A stretch of DNA of 13,037 bases from Aquabacterium sp. GTDB lineage: Bacteria; Pseudomonadota; Gammaproteobacteria; Burkholderiales; Burkholderiaceae_C. Below are positions 7,113 to 13,037 of the stretch, in pieces. Within the stretch, counting starts at the first letter, position 1, and every line of letters begins with the position of its first letter. The notes beneath the pieces are model-generated. The model was not told the DNA's origin and made no database searches. It worked only from the letters and a program-made list of their open reading frames with translations. The position numbers and the translations under genes are program-made. The DNA is taken from assembly GCA_030654555.1 (NCBI GenBank), contig JAURXG010000610.1:1-13037 (forward strand), read 5' to 3'.

Positions 7113-8318
7113 ATGGCTCCACTTCTGCAGGGTATCCGGGTCCTGGATTTCGGCCGCTACATCGCCGGGCCTTATTGCGCGGCGCTGCTGGCCGAGTACG
7201 GCGCCGACGTGATCCGCATCGAGAAGCGCGACGGCAGCGAAGACCGCTTTCCGGCGCAGGTGGGCGGCGGCGTGGGCGCGCTGTTCCTGCAGATGAACCG
7301 CAACAAGCGCTCGATGACGCTGGACCCGGCCTCGCCGCAGGGCCGCGAGGTGGTGGCCAAGCTGGTGGCCGGCGCCGACGTGGTGATCGCCAACCTGCCG
7401 CAGGCCACGCTCAACGCGATGGGGCTGGACTACGACACCTTGCGCGGCTACCGCCCCGACATCATCTTCGTCACCAACACCGCCTTCGGCCCGGTGGGCC
7501 CGATGCAGCGCAACGTGGGCTTCGACGCCGTCGGCCAGGCCATGGCCGGCGCGATCTACATGACCGGCACGCCCGAGCAGCCCTACCGCAGCACCGCCAG
7601 TTGGGTGGATTTCGGCACCGCGCTGCACTGCGCCTTCGGCACGCTGGCCGCGCTGATGGAGCGCCAGCGCTCGGGCCAGGGCCAGATGGTCACCGGCGCG
7701 CTGCTGGCCACCGCGCTGACGGTGACCAACTCGTCGCTGATCGAGCAGGCACTGGTGGCGCCGCACCGCATCGCCACCGGCAACCGCGGCCAGACCTCGG
7801 GCCCCAACGACGTGTACGCGGTGCAGGACGGCTGGGTGCTGGTGGCCGTGACCGGGCACCCGCTGTTCAAGCGCTGGGCCAAGCTGATGGACCAGGACGC
7901 CAGCCGCGCGCCGGGCGACCCCGACTGGCTCAACGACCCGCGCTTCGCCACCGACGACGAGCGCGGCCGCCACCGCGACATCCTCAGCGAGCGCATGGGC
8001 CGCTGGTGCGCCGTGCGCAGCAGCGACGAGGTGGTGAAGATCCTGGGCGACGCGATGATCCCCTGCGCGCCGGTGCTGTCGCCGCAGCAGTCGCTCGATC
8101 ACCCGCAGGTGCAGGCGCTGGGCCTGCTGCAGGACACCCATTACCCCGGCCTGCCCGGCCCGGCGCCGGTGGCTGCCGTGCCGATCTGGATGACGGCCAC
8201 CCAGCCGGTGCCGCGCCAGCGCCCGCCGCTGCTGGGCGAGCACACCGAGCAGATCCTGGCCGAGCTGGGCTACGACGAGGCCGCCATCACGGCACTGCGG
8301 GCCGCCGCGGTGGTCTGA
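7113..8318 (+). CDS. Type III CoA-transferase (CaiB/BaiF family)
   Basis: This 401-residue enzyme moves CoA from a donor acyl-CoA to a carboxylic acid, activating the acid. It opens with the family signature LQGIRVLDFGRYIAGPYCA at 5-23 and continues with GADVIRIEKRDGSEDR at 30-45 and FLQMNRNKRSMTLD at 58-71. The catalytic aspartate, which forms the acyl anhydride in formyl-CoA transferase, is Asp166 in the SWVDFGTALHCAFG segment. LGEHTEQILAELGY at 375-388 is the usual C-terminal signature. Length is normal for the family. The start has only a weak GAGG about eleven bases upstream. It is transcribed alone, divergent from the hydrolase, and converges on the sensor kinase with 12 bases between stops. 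It could activate the acid released by the hydrolase. The substrate is unknown, and the family also contains racemases, but the intact Asp supports transferase chemistry. Confidence 0.92.
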   Translation: MAPLLQGIRVLDFGRYIAGPYCAALLAEYGADVIRIEKRDGSEDRFPAQVGGGVGALFLQMNRNKRSMTLDPASPQGREVVAKLVAGADVVIANLPQATLNAMGLDYDTLRGYRPDIIFVTNTAFGPVGPMQRNVGFDAVGQAMAGAIYMTGTPEQPYRSTASWVDFGTALHCAFGTLAALMERQRSGQGQMVTGALLATALTVTNSSLIEQALVAPHRIATGNRGQTSGPNDVYAVQDGWVLVAVTGHPLFKRWAKLMDQDASRAPGDPDWLNDPRFATDDERGRHRDILSERMGRWCAVRSSDEVVKILGDAMIPCAPVLSPQQSLDHPQVQALGLLQDTHYPGLPGPAPVAAVPIWMTATQPVPRQRPPLLGEHTEQILAELGYDEAAITALRAAAVV

Positions 8319-8337
8319 GGCGGTGGCGGTTCAGACC
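8312..8337. terminator. Stop-codon palindrome between convergent genes
   Basis: GGTCTGA at 8312-8318 and TCAGACC at 8331-8337 are perfect seven-base inverted arms around a 12-base spacer. The TGA of the left arm is the CoA-transferase stop, and the TCA of the right arm is the kinase stop on the other strand. There is no T-run. It could be a weak two-way terminator or chance. Confidence 0.3.
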
Positions 8338-10718
8338 GCTGCTGCCCGGCCGAGCCGCTGCGCGACGATGCGCAGCAGTTCACCCAGCACGATCGGCTTG
8401 ACGATGTAGTCGGCAAAGCCGGCGTCGCGGCCGCGTTCGAGGTCGCGCTCGGTGCCCAGCCCGGTGACGGCAACCACCGGCACCGCGCTCAACGTGGGCT
8501 CGGCGCGCAGCCGCTGCAGCAACTGGAAACCGTCGATCACCGGCATCTGCAGGTCCAGCAGGATCAGCGCCGGCCGGTGCGCCAGCGCCAGGTCCAGCCC
8601 GAGCCCGGGCGTGTGCGCGGTCAGCAGCTCCAGCCCCGGCTGCAGCGCCAGCATCTCGGCCATCAGCTTCAGGTTGGCCGGGTTGTCGTCGACGTAGAGG
8701 ATGGTCTGCCCCGCGGCCGCCCGCGGGGGCGGCTCGTGTGCGTGCGCCACGGGTGGCGCCACCGGCGCCTGGGCCAGCGTGGCCGCCGGCAGCTCGATCC
8801 AGAAGGTGGTGCCCCGACCGGCCTCGCTGTGCACGCCGATGCGCCCGCCCATCAGCTCGACCAGCCGCCGGGTGATGACCAGCCCGATCCCCGTGCCCTC
8901 GACGGCCGCCGCGTCGTTGCCCAGGCGGTGGTAGGGCGTGAACAGCTGCGGCAGCTTGTCGGCCGCGATGCCCGGGCCGGTGTCCTGCACCGACAGCCGC
9001 CACGCACCGTCGGCCGCTGGCTCGGTGCGCACGGCCACCTCGCCGCCATGGTGGTTGTACTTGATGGCGTTGGCCAGCAGGTTCACCAGCACCTGCTTGA
9101 GCCGGATGCGGTCGGCCTGCACGGCGGCGCCGGCCGCCGGCGGCGAGATGCGCAGGCTGACCGCGCGCGCGGCCGCCAGCGGTGCCAGCAGCGCGCGCGA
9201 TTCGTCGAGCAGCGGCGCCAGCGCCACCGGCTCCAGCGACAGCGGGATGCGGCCCGCCTCCACCCGCGCCAGGTCGAGCAGCTCGTTGATCAGCTCGAGC
9301 AGGTGGTGCCCGCCGCGCAGCAGCTCGTGCACGTAGGCGCGTGATCGTGCCGACAGCGTCTCGTCCATCTCCAGCAGCTGGCCGAAGCCCAGCACGGCGT
9401 TCATCGGCGTGCGCAGTTCGTGGCTCATGCTGGAGAGGAACTCGCTCTTGGCGCGGTTGGCGCGCTCGGCCTCGGCCTTGGCGCGCTGCAGCTCGTCGGT
9501 GCGCTGCGCGATGCGCTGCTCGAGCTGATCGTTGAGCCGGCGCAGCCCGTCGCGCGCCTGGTTGCGCTCGGTGACGTCGACGAACGAGCCCATCATGCAC
9601 AGCGGCCGGCCGTCCGGTCCCAGCACCATCGACGCCGAGACCTCGGCCGTGAAGACCTGGCCGTTGCCGCTCACGCCGTCCATCTCGCCGCGCCAGTGGC
9701 CCTGCTGCCGCAGGGCCTGGATCACCTGCTCGGGGTCGTCGCGCACGCGCCAGAAGTCCACCGCCGACCTGCCCAGCGCGTCCTGGGGCGCGATGCCCCA
9801 CAAGCGGCAGAACGCCGGATTGACATAGGTCAGCCGGCCGTCCAGATCGGCCAGCGCGATGCCGTTGAGCGAGCTCTCGATGGCCGCATCCTTGATGCGC
9901 AGGTCCAGCTCGGCCAGCTTGCGCGCGGTGATGTCGACCATGCCGCCGACCATGCGCAGCGGCTTGCCGGCGGCATCACGCTCGACGACATCGCTGCGGT
10001 CCTCGACCCAGATCAGGCGGCCGTCGGTGCGCCGCATGCGGTACTCGCTGTGCTGCGGCACCCCCTCGTCGAGGCAGCGCTGCACGCTGGCCATCAACGC
10101 GGGCCAGTCGTCGGGGTGCACGAAGCGCTCGAGCACCCCGAGCCCGTGCTCGAGGTGGTCGTCGCCGGCGCCGAGCATCTCGCACCAGCGCCGGTTGTGG
10201 CTGATGCGGCCGGCCGCGATGTCCCACTCCCAGACGCCTTCGCCGCTGACGTCGAGCAGGTCGGCCAGACGCTTCTCGCTGGAGTGCAGCACCGCGTCGA
10301 CGCGATGGCGTTCGGAGACGTCGAACACCAGGCTGTGCCAGACGGTGCTGCCGTCGGCCAGACGCTCCGGCCGGCCGCGGCCCTCCAGCCACTTGCGCCG
10401 GCCCGACGGCGTGGTGATGCGCCATTCGCCGAACCAGGGCTCCAGCGTTTGCGCCGATCGCGCCACCGAGGCCTGCATCCTCGGCCGGTCCTCGGCGTCG
10501 ACCATGCGCCACAGCACGCCGGCGTCGCGCTGGATGACCTCCGGCGGCACCTCGCAGAGCTCGATGCAGCGCGGGCTCATGTACTCGACGGCATCGTTGC
10601 CGTCCACGTTCAGCCTGTAGCGGTACAAGGCGCCGGGCAGGTCTTCGGCCAATTGGCGAAAGCTGTTGGCGTCGGCCCGCAGCGTGTCGTCGGGCGTGAA
10701 CTTCGGTGGCTCTTGCAA
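8331..10718 (-). CDS. Soluble hybrid sensor histidine kinase with three PAS domains and a receiver
   Basis: This 795-residue kinase senses an unknown signal, autophosphorylates on His and passes phosphate to its own receiver. Three PAS/PAC units lie at about 18-137, 146-266 and 275-386. A coiled coil at about 388-425 leads to the HisKA domain, with His433 in MSHELRTPMN. The ATPase domain has an N box (Asn546, Asn550), DTGPGI at 579-584 and GTGIGL at 608-613. A Pro/Ala-rich linker leads to the receiver (671-789), with Asp677/Asp678, phosphoacceptor Asp722, Thr752 and Lys774. No membrane segment is seen, so it is cytosolic; PAS domains of this kind often bind haem, flavin or small ligands. The start is TTG at 10718 with GAGG five bases upstream; an in-frame TAG upstream leaves no ATG or GTG alternative before Met47. 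No HPt or DNA-binding partner is in the window, so its output is unknown. Confidence 0.93.
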   Translation of the reverse strand: MQEPPKFTPDDTLRADANSFRQLAEDLPGALYRYRLNVDGNDAVEYMSPRCIELCEVPPEVIQRDAGVLWRMVDAEDRPRMQASVARSAQTLEPWFGEWRITTPSGRRKWLEGRGRPERLADGSTVWHSLVFDVSERHRVDAVLHSSEKRLADLLDVSGEGVWEWDIAAGRISHNRRWCEMLGAGDDHLEHGLGVLERFVHPDDWPALMASVQRCLDEGVPQHSEYRMRRTDGRLIWVEDRSDVVERDAAGKPLRMVGGMVDITARKLAELDLRIKDAAIESSLNGIALADLDGRLTYVNPAFCRLWGIAPQDALGRSAVDFWRVRDDPEQVIQALRQQGHWRGEMDGVSGNGQVFTAEVSASMVLGPDGRPLCMMGSFVDVTERNQARDGLRRLNDQLEQRIAQRTDELQRAKAEAERANRAKSEFLSSMSHELRTPMNAVLGFGQLLEMDETLSARSRAYVHELLRGGHHLLELINELLDLARVEAGRIPLSLEPVALAPLLDESRALLAPLAAARAVSLRISPPAAGAAVQADRIRLKQVLVNLLANAIKYNHHGGEVAVRTEPAADGAWRLSVQDTGPGIAADKLPQLFTPYHRLGNDAAAVEGTGIGLVITRRLVELMGGRIGVHSEAGRGTTFWIELPAATLAQAPVAPPVAHAHEPPPRAAAGQTILYVDDNPANLKLMAEMLALQPGLELLTAHTPGLGLDLALAHRPALILLDLQMPVIDGFQLLQRLRAEPTLSAVPVVAVTGLGTERDLERGRDAGFADYIVKPIVLGELLRIVAQRLGRAAAV

Positions 10719-10766
10719 GGCAACCTCGCTGGCGATGGCGGGGACAGCGCCTGCTGTCCTGCAGCG

Positions 10767-10772
10767 AATCTA
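10767..10772 (-). promoter_or_regulatory. Candidate -10 box for the sensor kinase
   Basis: Reading leftward, the hexamer TAGATT lies about 48 bases before the TTG start, inside the 136-base gap after the nitronate monooxygenase-like gene. No -35 box is evident. It suggests the kinase may have its own promoter. Confidence 0.25.
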
Positions 10773-10791
10773 CCTCACCCGGCCGAGGTGC

Positions 10792-10818
10792 CGGCGGCCT
10801 GCGACGGGCAGGCCCCCG
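10792..10818 (-). terminator. GC-rich hairpin after the nitronate monooxygenase-like gene
   Basis: GGCCTGC at 10796-10802 pairs with GCAGGCC at 10808-10814 around a five-base loop. After one mismatch, three more pairs extend the stem (10792-10794 with 10816-10818). It lies 37 bases past the stop. There is no T-run, so Rho-independent termination is not assured. A second GCAGGCC at 10821-10827 could compete as the right arm. Confidence 0.35.
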
Positions 10819-10854
10819 CCGCAGGCCGCTGCGACAGGCGCCGGTGCGTCCGGC

Positions 10855-11832
10855 TCAAGCCGCCACGAAGCGCGCCAGCCGCTGCGTGATGATCGCCTCG
10901 GCCTCGGCCATGATGCGGTCGATCAGCACCTTGACGGTGGGCACGTCGTGGATCAGGCCGGCCACCATGCCGCAGCTCCAGGCGCCGGCCTCCATCGCGC
11001 CCTCGGTCATGATCTTCGGGTAGACGCCGGCCACCTCGTCGATGATGTCCTCGAACTTGATCGACGCGCCCAGCGCTTTTTCCTTCTCGATCAGCCGGTC
11101 GACCGCGGCATTGCGCAGCACACGCTCGGTGTTGCGCAGCGGGCGCATCACCAGCCGGGTGTCGAGCTCGCTGGCGGCGACGATGGCGTCCTTGACGTTC
11201 TGGTGCACCGGCGCCTCTTTCGTGGCGATGAAGCGGGTGCCCATGTTCATGCCCTCGGCGCCCAGCGCCAGCGCGGCCACCAGGCTGCGGCCGTCGGCCA
11301 TGCCGCCGGAGGCGACGAACGGGATCTTCAGCTCGTCGGCCGCGCGCGGCAGCAGGATGAAGTTGGGCACGTCGTCTTCGCCCGGGTGGCCGCCGCACTC
11401 GAAGCCGTCGACGCTGACCGCGTCGCAGCCGATGGCCTGGGCCTTCAGCGAGTGGCGCACGCTGGTGCACTTGTGGATCACCTTGATGCCGGCCTCGTGC
11501 AGCATCGGCAGCCACTTCTGCGGGTTGTTGCCGGCCGTCTCCACCGCCTTGACGCCGCCGTCGATGATGGCCTTGATGTAGCCCGGGTAGTCGGGCGAGC
11601 TGACGGTGGGCAGGAAGGTGAGGTTCACGCCGAACGGCTTGTCGGTCATCTCGCGGCAGCGGCGGATCTCGTTGGCCAGCAGCTCGGGCGTGCGCTGCGT
11701 CAGCCCGGTGATGAGGCCCAGCCCGCCGGCATTGCTCACCGCCGCAGCCAGTTCGGCAAAGCCCACGTAGTGCATGCCACCCTGGATGATGGGGTGCTGG
11801 ATGCCGAACAGTTCGGTGATGCGGGTCTTCAT
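10855..11832 (-). CDS. Nitronate monooxygenase-like FMN protein (2-nitropropane dioxygenase family)
   Basis: This 325-residue TIM-barrel flavoprotein belongs to the family that oxidises alkyl nitronates (or propionate 3-nitronate) with O2 to carbonyl compounds and nitrite. PIIQGGMHYVG at 14-24 forms the start of the barrel. SNAGGLGLITG at 33-43 and the phosphate-binding ASGGMADGRSL at 175-185 fit FMN binding. GFECGGHPGEDD at 143-154 carries His149, the position of the catalytic His in Pseudomonas nitronate monooxygenase. ALGAEGMNMGTRF at 189-201 is also conserved. Length is normal. ATG at 11832 has AGGAG five bases upstream. Many relatives are of unproven activity and are found among acyl-CoA metabolism genes, so the true substrate may be something other than a nitronate. 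It precedes the sensor kinase on the same strand by 136 bases and diverges from ygiQ. Confidence 0.88.
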   Translation of the reverse strand: MKTRITELFGIQHPIIQGGMHYVGFAELAAAVSNAGGLGLITGLTQRTPELLANEIRRCREMTDKPFGVNLTFLPTVSSPDYPGYIKAIIDGGVKAVETAGNNPQKWLPMLHEAGIKVIHKCTSVRHSLKAQAIGCDAVSVDGFECGGHPGEDDVPNFILLPRAADELKIPFVASGGMADGRSLVAALALGAEGMNMGTRFIATKEAPVHQNVKDAIVAASELDTRLVMRPLRNTERVLRNAAVDRLIEKEKALGASIKFEDIIDEVAGVYPKIMTEGAMEAGAWSCGMVAGLIHDVPTVKVLIDRIMAEAEAIITQRLARFVAA

Positions 11833-11872
11833 GGAGTCTCCTGGAGGATCGTGAAAGGGTCGGGCCGCCGGC

Positions 11873-11878
11873 AGGATA
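11873..11878 (-). promoter_or_regulatory. Candidate -10 box for the nitronate monooxygenase-like gene
   Basis: Reading leftward, TATCCT within CGCTATCCT lies about 40 bases before the ATG at 11832. It matches the GCTANCNT style seen before the flavin monooxygenase. No -35 box is clear. Confidence 0.35.
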
Positions 11879-11923
11879 GCGTGGCGGTAAAGCCCTGCCC
11901 GCCCGCCGCGCCGGCCGGGCGGC

Positions 11924-11929
11924 GAGAAT
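11924..11929 (+). promoter_or_regulatory. Candidate -10 box for ygiQ
   Basis: GAGAAT in GGCGAGAATCCCGC lies 26 bases before the GTG at 11956. Transcription would start near 11936, leaving a leader of about 14-20 bases with no evident ribosome site. Confidence 0.3.
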
Positions 11930-11955
11930 CCCGCTTTTATCCCCCACCCTTGCCC

Positions 11956-13037
11956 GTGCCTTCTGTCACCGATGCGCCAACCGCCGGCACCCAGGCCAAA
12001 CCGCTGACCAGCTGGCGGCCGTATTGGGCCCGGCGCTTCGGCACCGCGCCCTTCCTGCCGACCAGCCGCGCCGAGATGGACGCGCTGGGCTGGGACAGCT
12101 GCGACATCGTGATCGTCAGCGGCGACGCCTATGTCGACCACCCCAGCTTCGGCATGGCGGTGATCGGCCGCACGCTGGAGGCCCAGGGATTCCGCGTGGG
12201 CATCATCGCCCAGCCGGACTGGCACAGCGCCGAGCCGTTCCAGGTGCTGGGCGCGCCGAACCTGTTCTTCGGCGTCACCGCCGGCAACATGGATTCGATG
12301 ATCAACCGCTACACCGCCGACCGCCGCGCGCGCAGCGACGATGCCTACACGCCCGGCGGCGCGCCTGACCGGCGGCCCGACCGCGCCAGCCTGGTCTACA
12401 CCCAGCGCTGCCGCGAGGCCTTCGCCGGCGTGCCGATCGTGCTGGGCGGCATCGAGGCCAGCCTGCGCCGCATCGCCCACTACGACTACTGGCAGGACAA
12501 GGTGCGCCGCTCGATGCTGGTCGATGCGCAGGCCGACTTGCTGCTGTTCGGCAATGCCGAGCGCGCGATCATCGAGATCGCCCACCGCCTGGCCAAGGGC
12601 GAGCCGGTGGCCCGCATCACCGACGTGCGGGGCACAGCATTCTTGCGGCGCGACGACGACCCGACGGCCGCCGGCTGGTTCGAGATCGACTCCAGCGACG
12701 TCGACCTGCCCGGCCGCATCGACGAGCACAGCAACCCCTACCAGACCACCTCGGAGCAGGCCGCCGAGCAGGGCACGACCTGCGCCAAGGACGACGGCCC
12801 GCCCGCCGCCGGCGCGGCGCAGCCGATCCAGATCGTGCGCAAGCCCAGCGGCCGCATCCAGATGCCGCCGCGCGAACGCTGCGTGATCCGCCTGCCCAGC
12901 TACGAGCAGGTCAAGCGCGATCCGGTGCTGTATGCCCATGCCAACCGGGTGCTGCACCTGGAGACCAACCCGGGCAACGCGCGCGCGCTGGTGCAGCGCC
13001 ACGAGATCGCCGGCAAGCCGCGCGACGTGTGGATCAA
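11956..13037 (+). CDS. ygiQ: YgiQ-family radical SAM protein (UPF0313), N-terminal half
   Basis: The 360 visible codons are open to the right edge and follow E. coli YgiQ, as I recall it, almost block for block. SWRPYWARRFGTAPFLPTS lies at 19-37, LGWDSCDIVIVSGDAYVDHP at 44-63, then FFGVTAGNMDSMINRYTADR, GGIEASLRRIAHYDYW and ETNPGNARAL. The visible part is the N-terminal Radical_SAM_N domain. The CxxxCxxC iron-sulfur motif and the core barrel lie beyond the window; the full protein should be about 730-750 residues. The reaction it catalyses is not known. The start is uncertain: GTG at 11956 or TTG at 11950, both in frame and neither with a Shine-Dalgarno. The first ATG (codon 41) lies inside a conserved block and is too late. 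It is divergent from the nitronate monooxygenase-like gene (about 120 bases) and appears functionally separate. Confidence 0.93.
   Translation, partial: MPSVTDAPTAGTQAKPLTSWRPYWARRFGTAPFLPTSRAEMDALGWDSCDIVIVSGDAYVDHPSFGMAVIGRTLEAQGFRVGIIAQPDWHSAEPFQVLGAPNLFFGVTAGNMDSMINRYTADRRARSDDAYTPGGAPDRRPDRASLVYTQRCREAFAGVPIVLGGIEASLRRIAHYDYWQDKVRRSMLVDAQADLLLFGNAERAIIEIAHRLAKGEPVARITDVRGTAFLRRDDDPTAAGWFEIDSSDVDLPGRIDEHSNPYQTTSEQAAEQGTTCAKDDGPPAAGAAQPIQIVRKPSGRIQMPPRERCVIRLPSYEQVKRDPVLYAHANRVLHLETNPGNARALVQRHEIAGKPRDVWI

Noticed and set aside
8380..9801. A 473-codon minus-strand open frame inside the kinase gene.
   Set aside because: It is a frame-shifted shadow of the kinase with no recognisable domains. 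The kinase frame carries every expected motif without a break, so there is no frameshift.
11833..13002. A roughly 390-codon upstream extension of the nitronate monooxygenase-like frame, and other open frames antisense to ygiQ.
   Set aside because: They lie opposite a clear YgiQ coding frame. The flavoprotein begins at its conserved N-terminus at 11832 with a good ribosome site.

Overview
This window looks like chromosome from a high-GC betaproteobacterium, most likely of the Burkholderiales (Rubrivivax / Leptothrix / Ideonella-like). The reasons are heavy use of G/C-ending codons on the real frames, AGGAG-type ribosome sites, short leaders with GCTANCNT-like -10 elements, and protein sequences typical of that group. 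This placement is inferred from style, not from a phylogenetic marker. I see no IS element, phage gene, tRNA, rRNA or CRISPR array. The window is densely coding: the longest gene-free stretch is about 205 bases (3596-3800).

Layout. (1) A leftward pair at 1-3595: a VOC/glyoxalase-fold protein followed by a single-chain biotin-dependent acyl-CoA carboxylase (BC-BCCP-CT), whose C-terminus runs off the left edge. (2) A rightward EthA-like Baeyer-Villiger-type flavin monooxygenase at 3801-5306. It converges on a leftward pair at 5330-7017, made of a class C beta-lactamase-fold serine hydrolase (family VIII esterase type) and a single-domain globin. (3) A rightward type III CoA-transferase at 7113-8318, divergent from the hydrolase. 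(4) A leftward pair at 8331-11832: a nitronate monooxygenase-like flavoprotein, then, after 136 bases, a soluble three-PAS hybrid histidine kinase with a receiver domain. (5) A rightward YgiQ-type radical SAM protein starting near 11956 and cut by the right edge before its iron-sulfur motif.

How the genes may work together. The monooxygenase, the cytoplasmic esterase-type hydrolase, the CoA-transferase and the acyl-CoA carboxylase read as a plausible order of steps: ketone to ester, ester to alcohol plus acid, acid to acyl-CoA, then carboxylated acyl-CoA. The globin could buffer oxygen or handle NO for the oxygen-dependent step. This is inference from family membership and gene order. No substrate can be read from the sequence, and the genes lie in several transcription units rather than one operon. 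The kinase could sense a redox or metabolic cue, but its target is not in the window. YgiQ looks unrelated.

Both edge-truncated genes (carboxylase and YgiQ) were translated directly from the sequence. Their frames are open to the window ends, and the long open frames antisense to them are artefacts of base composition.
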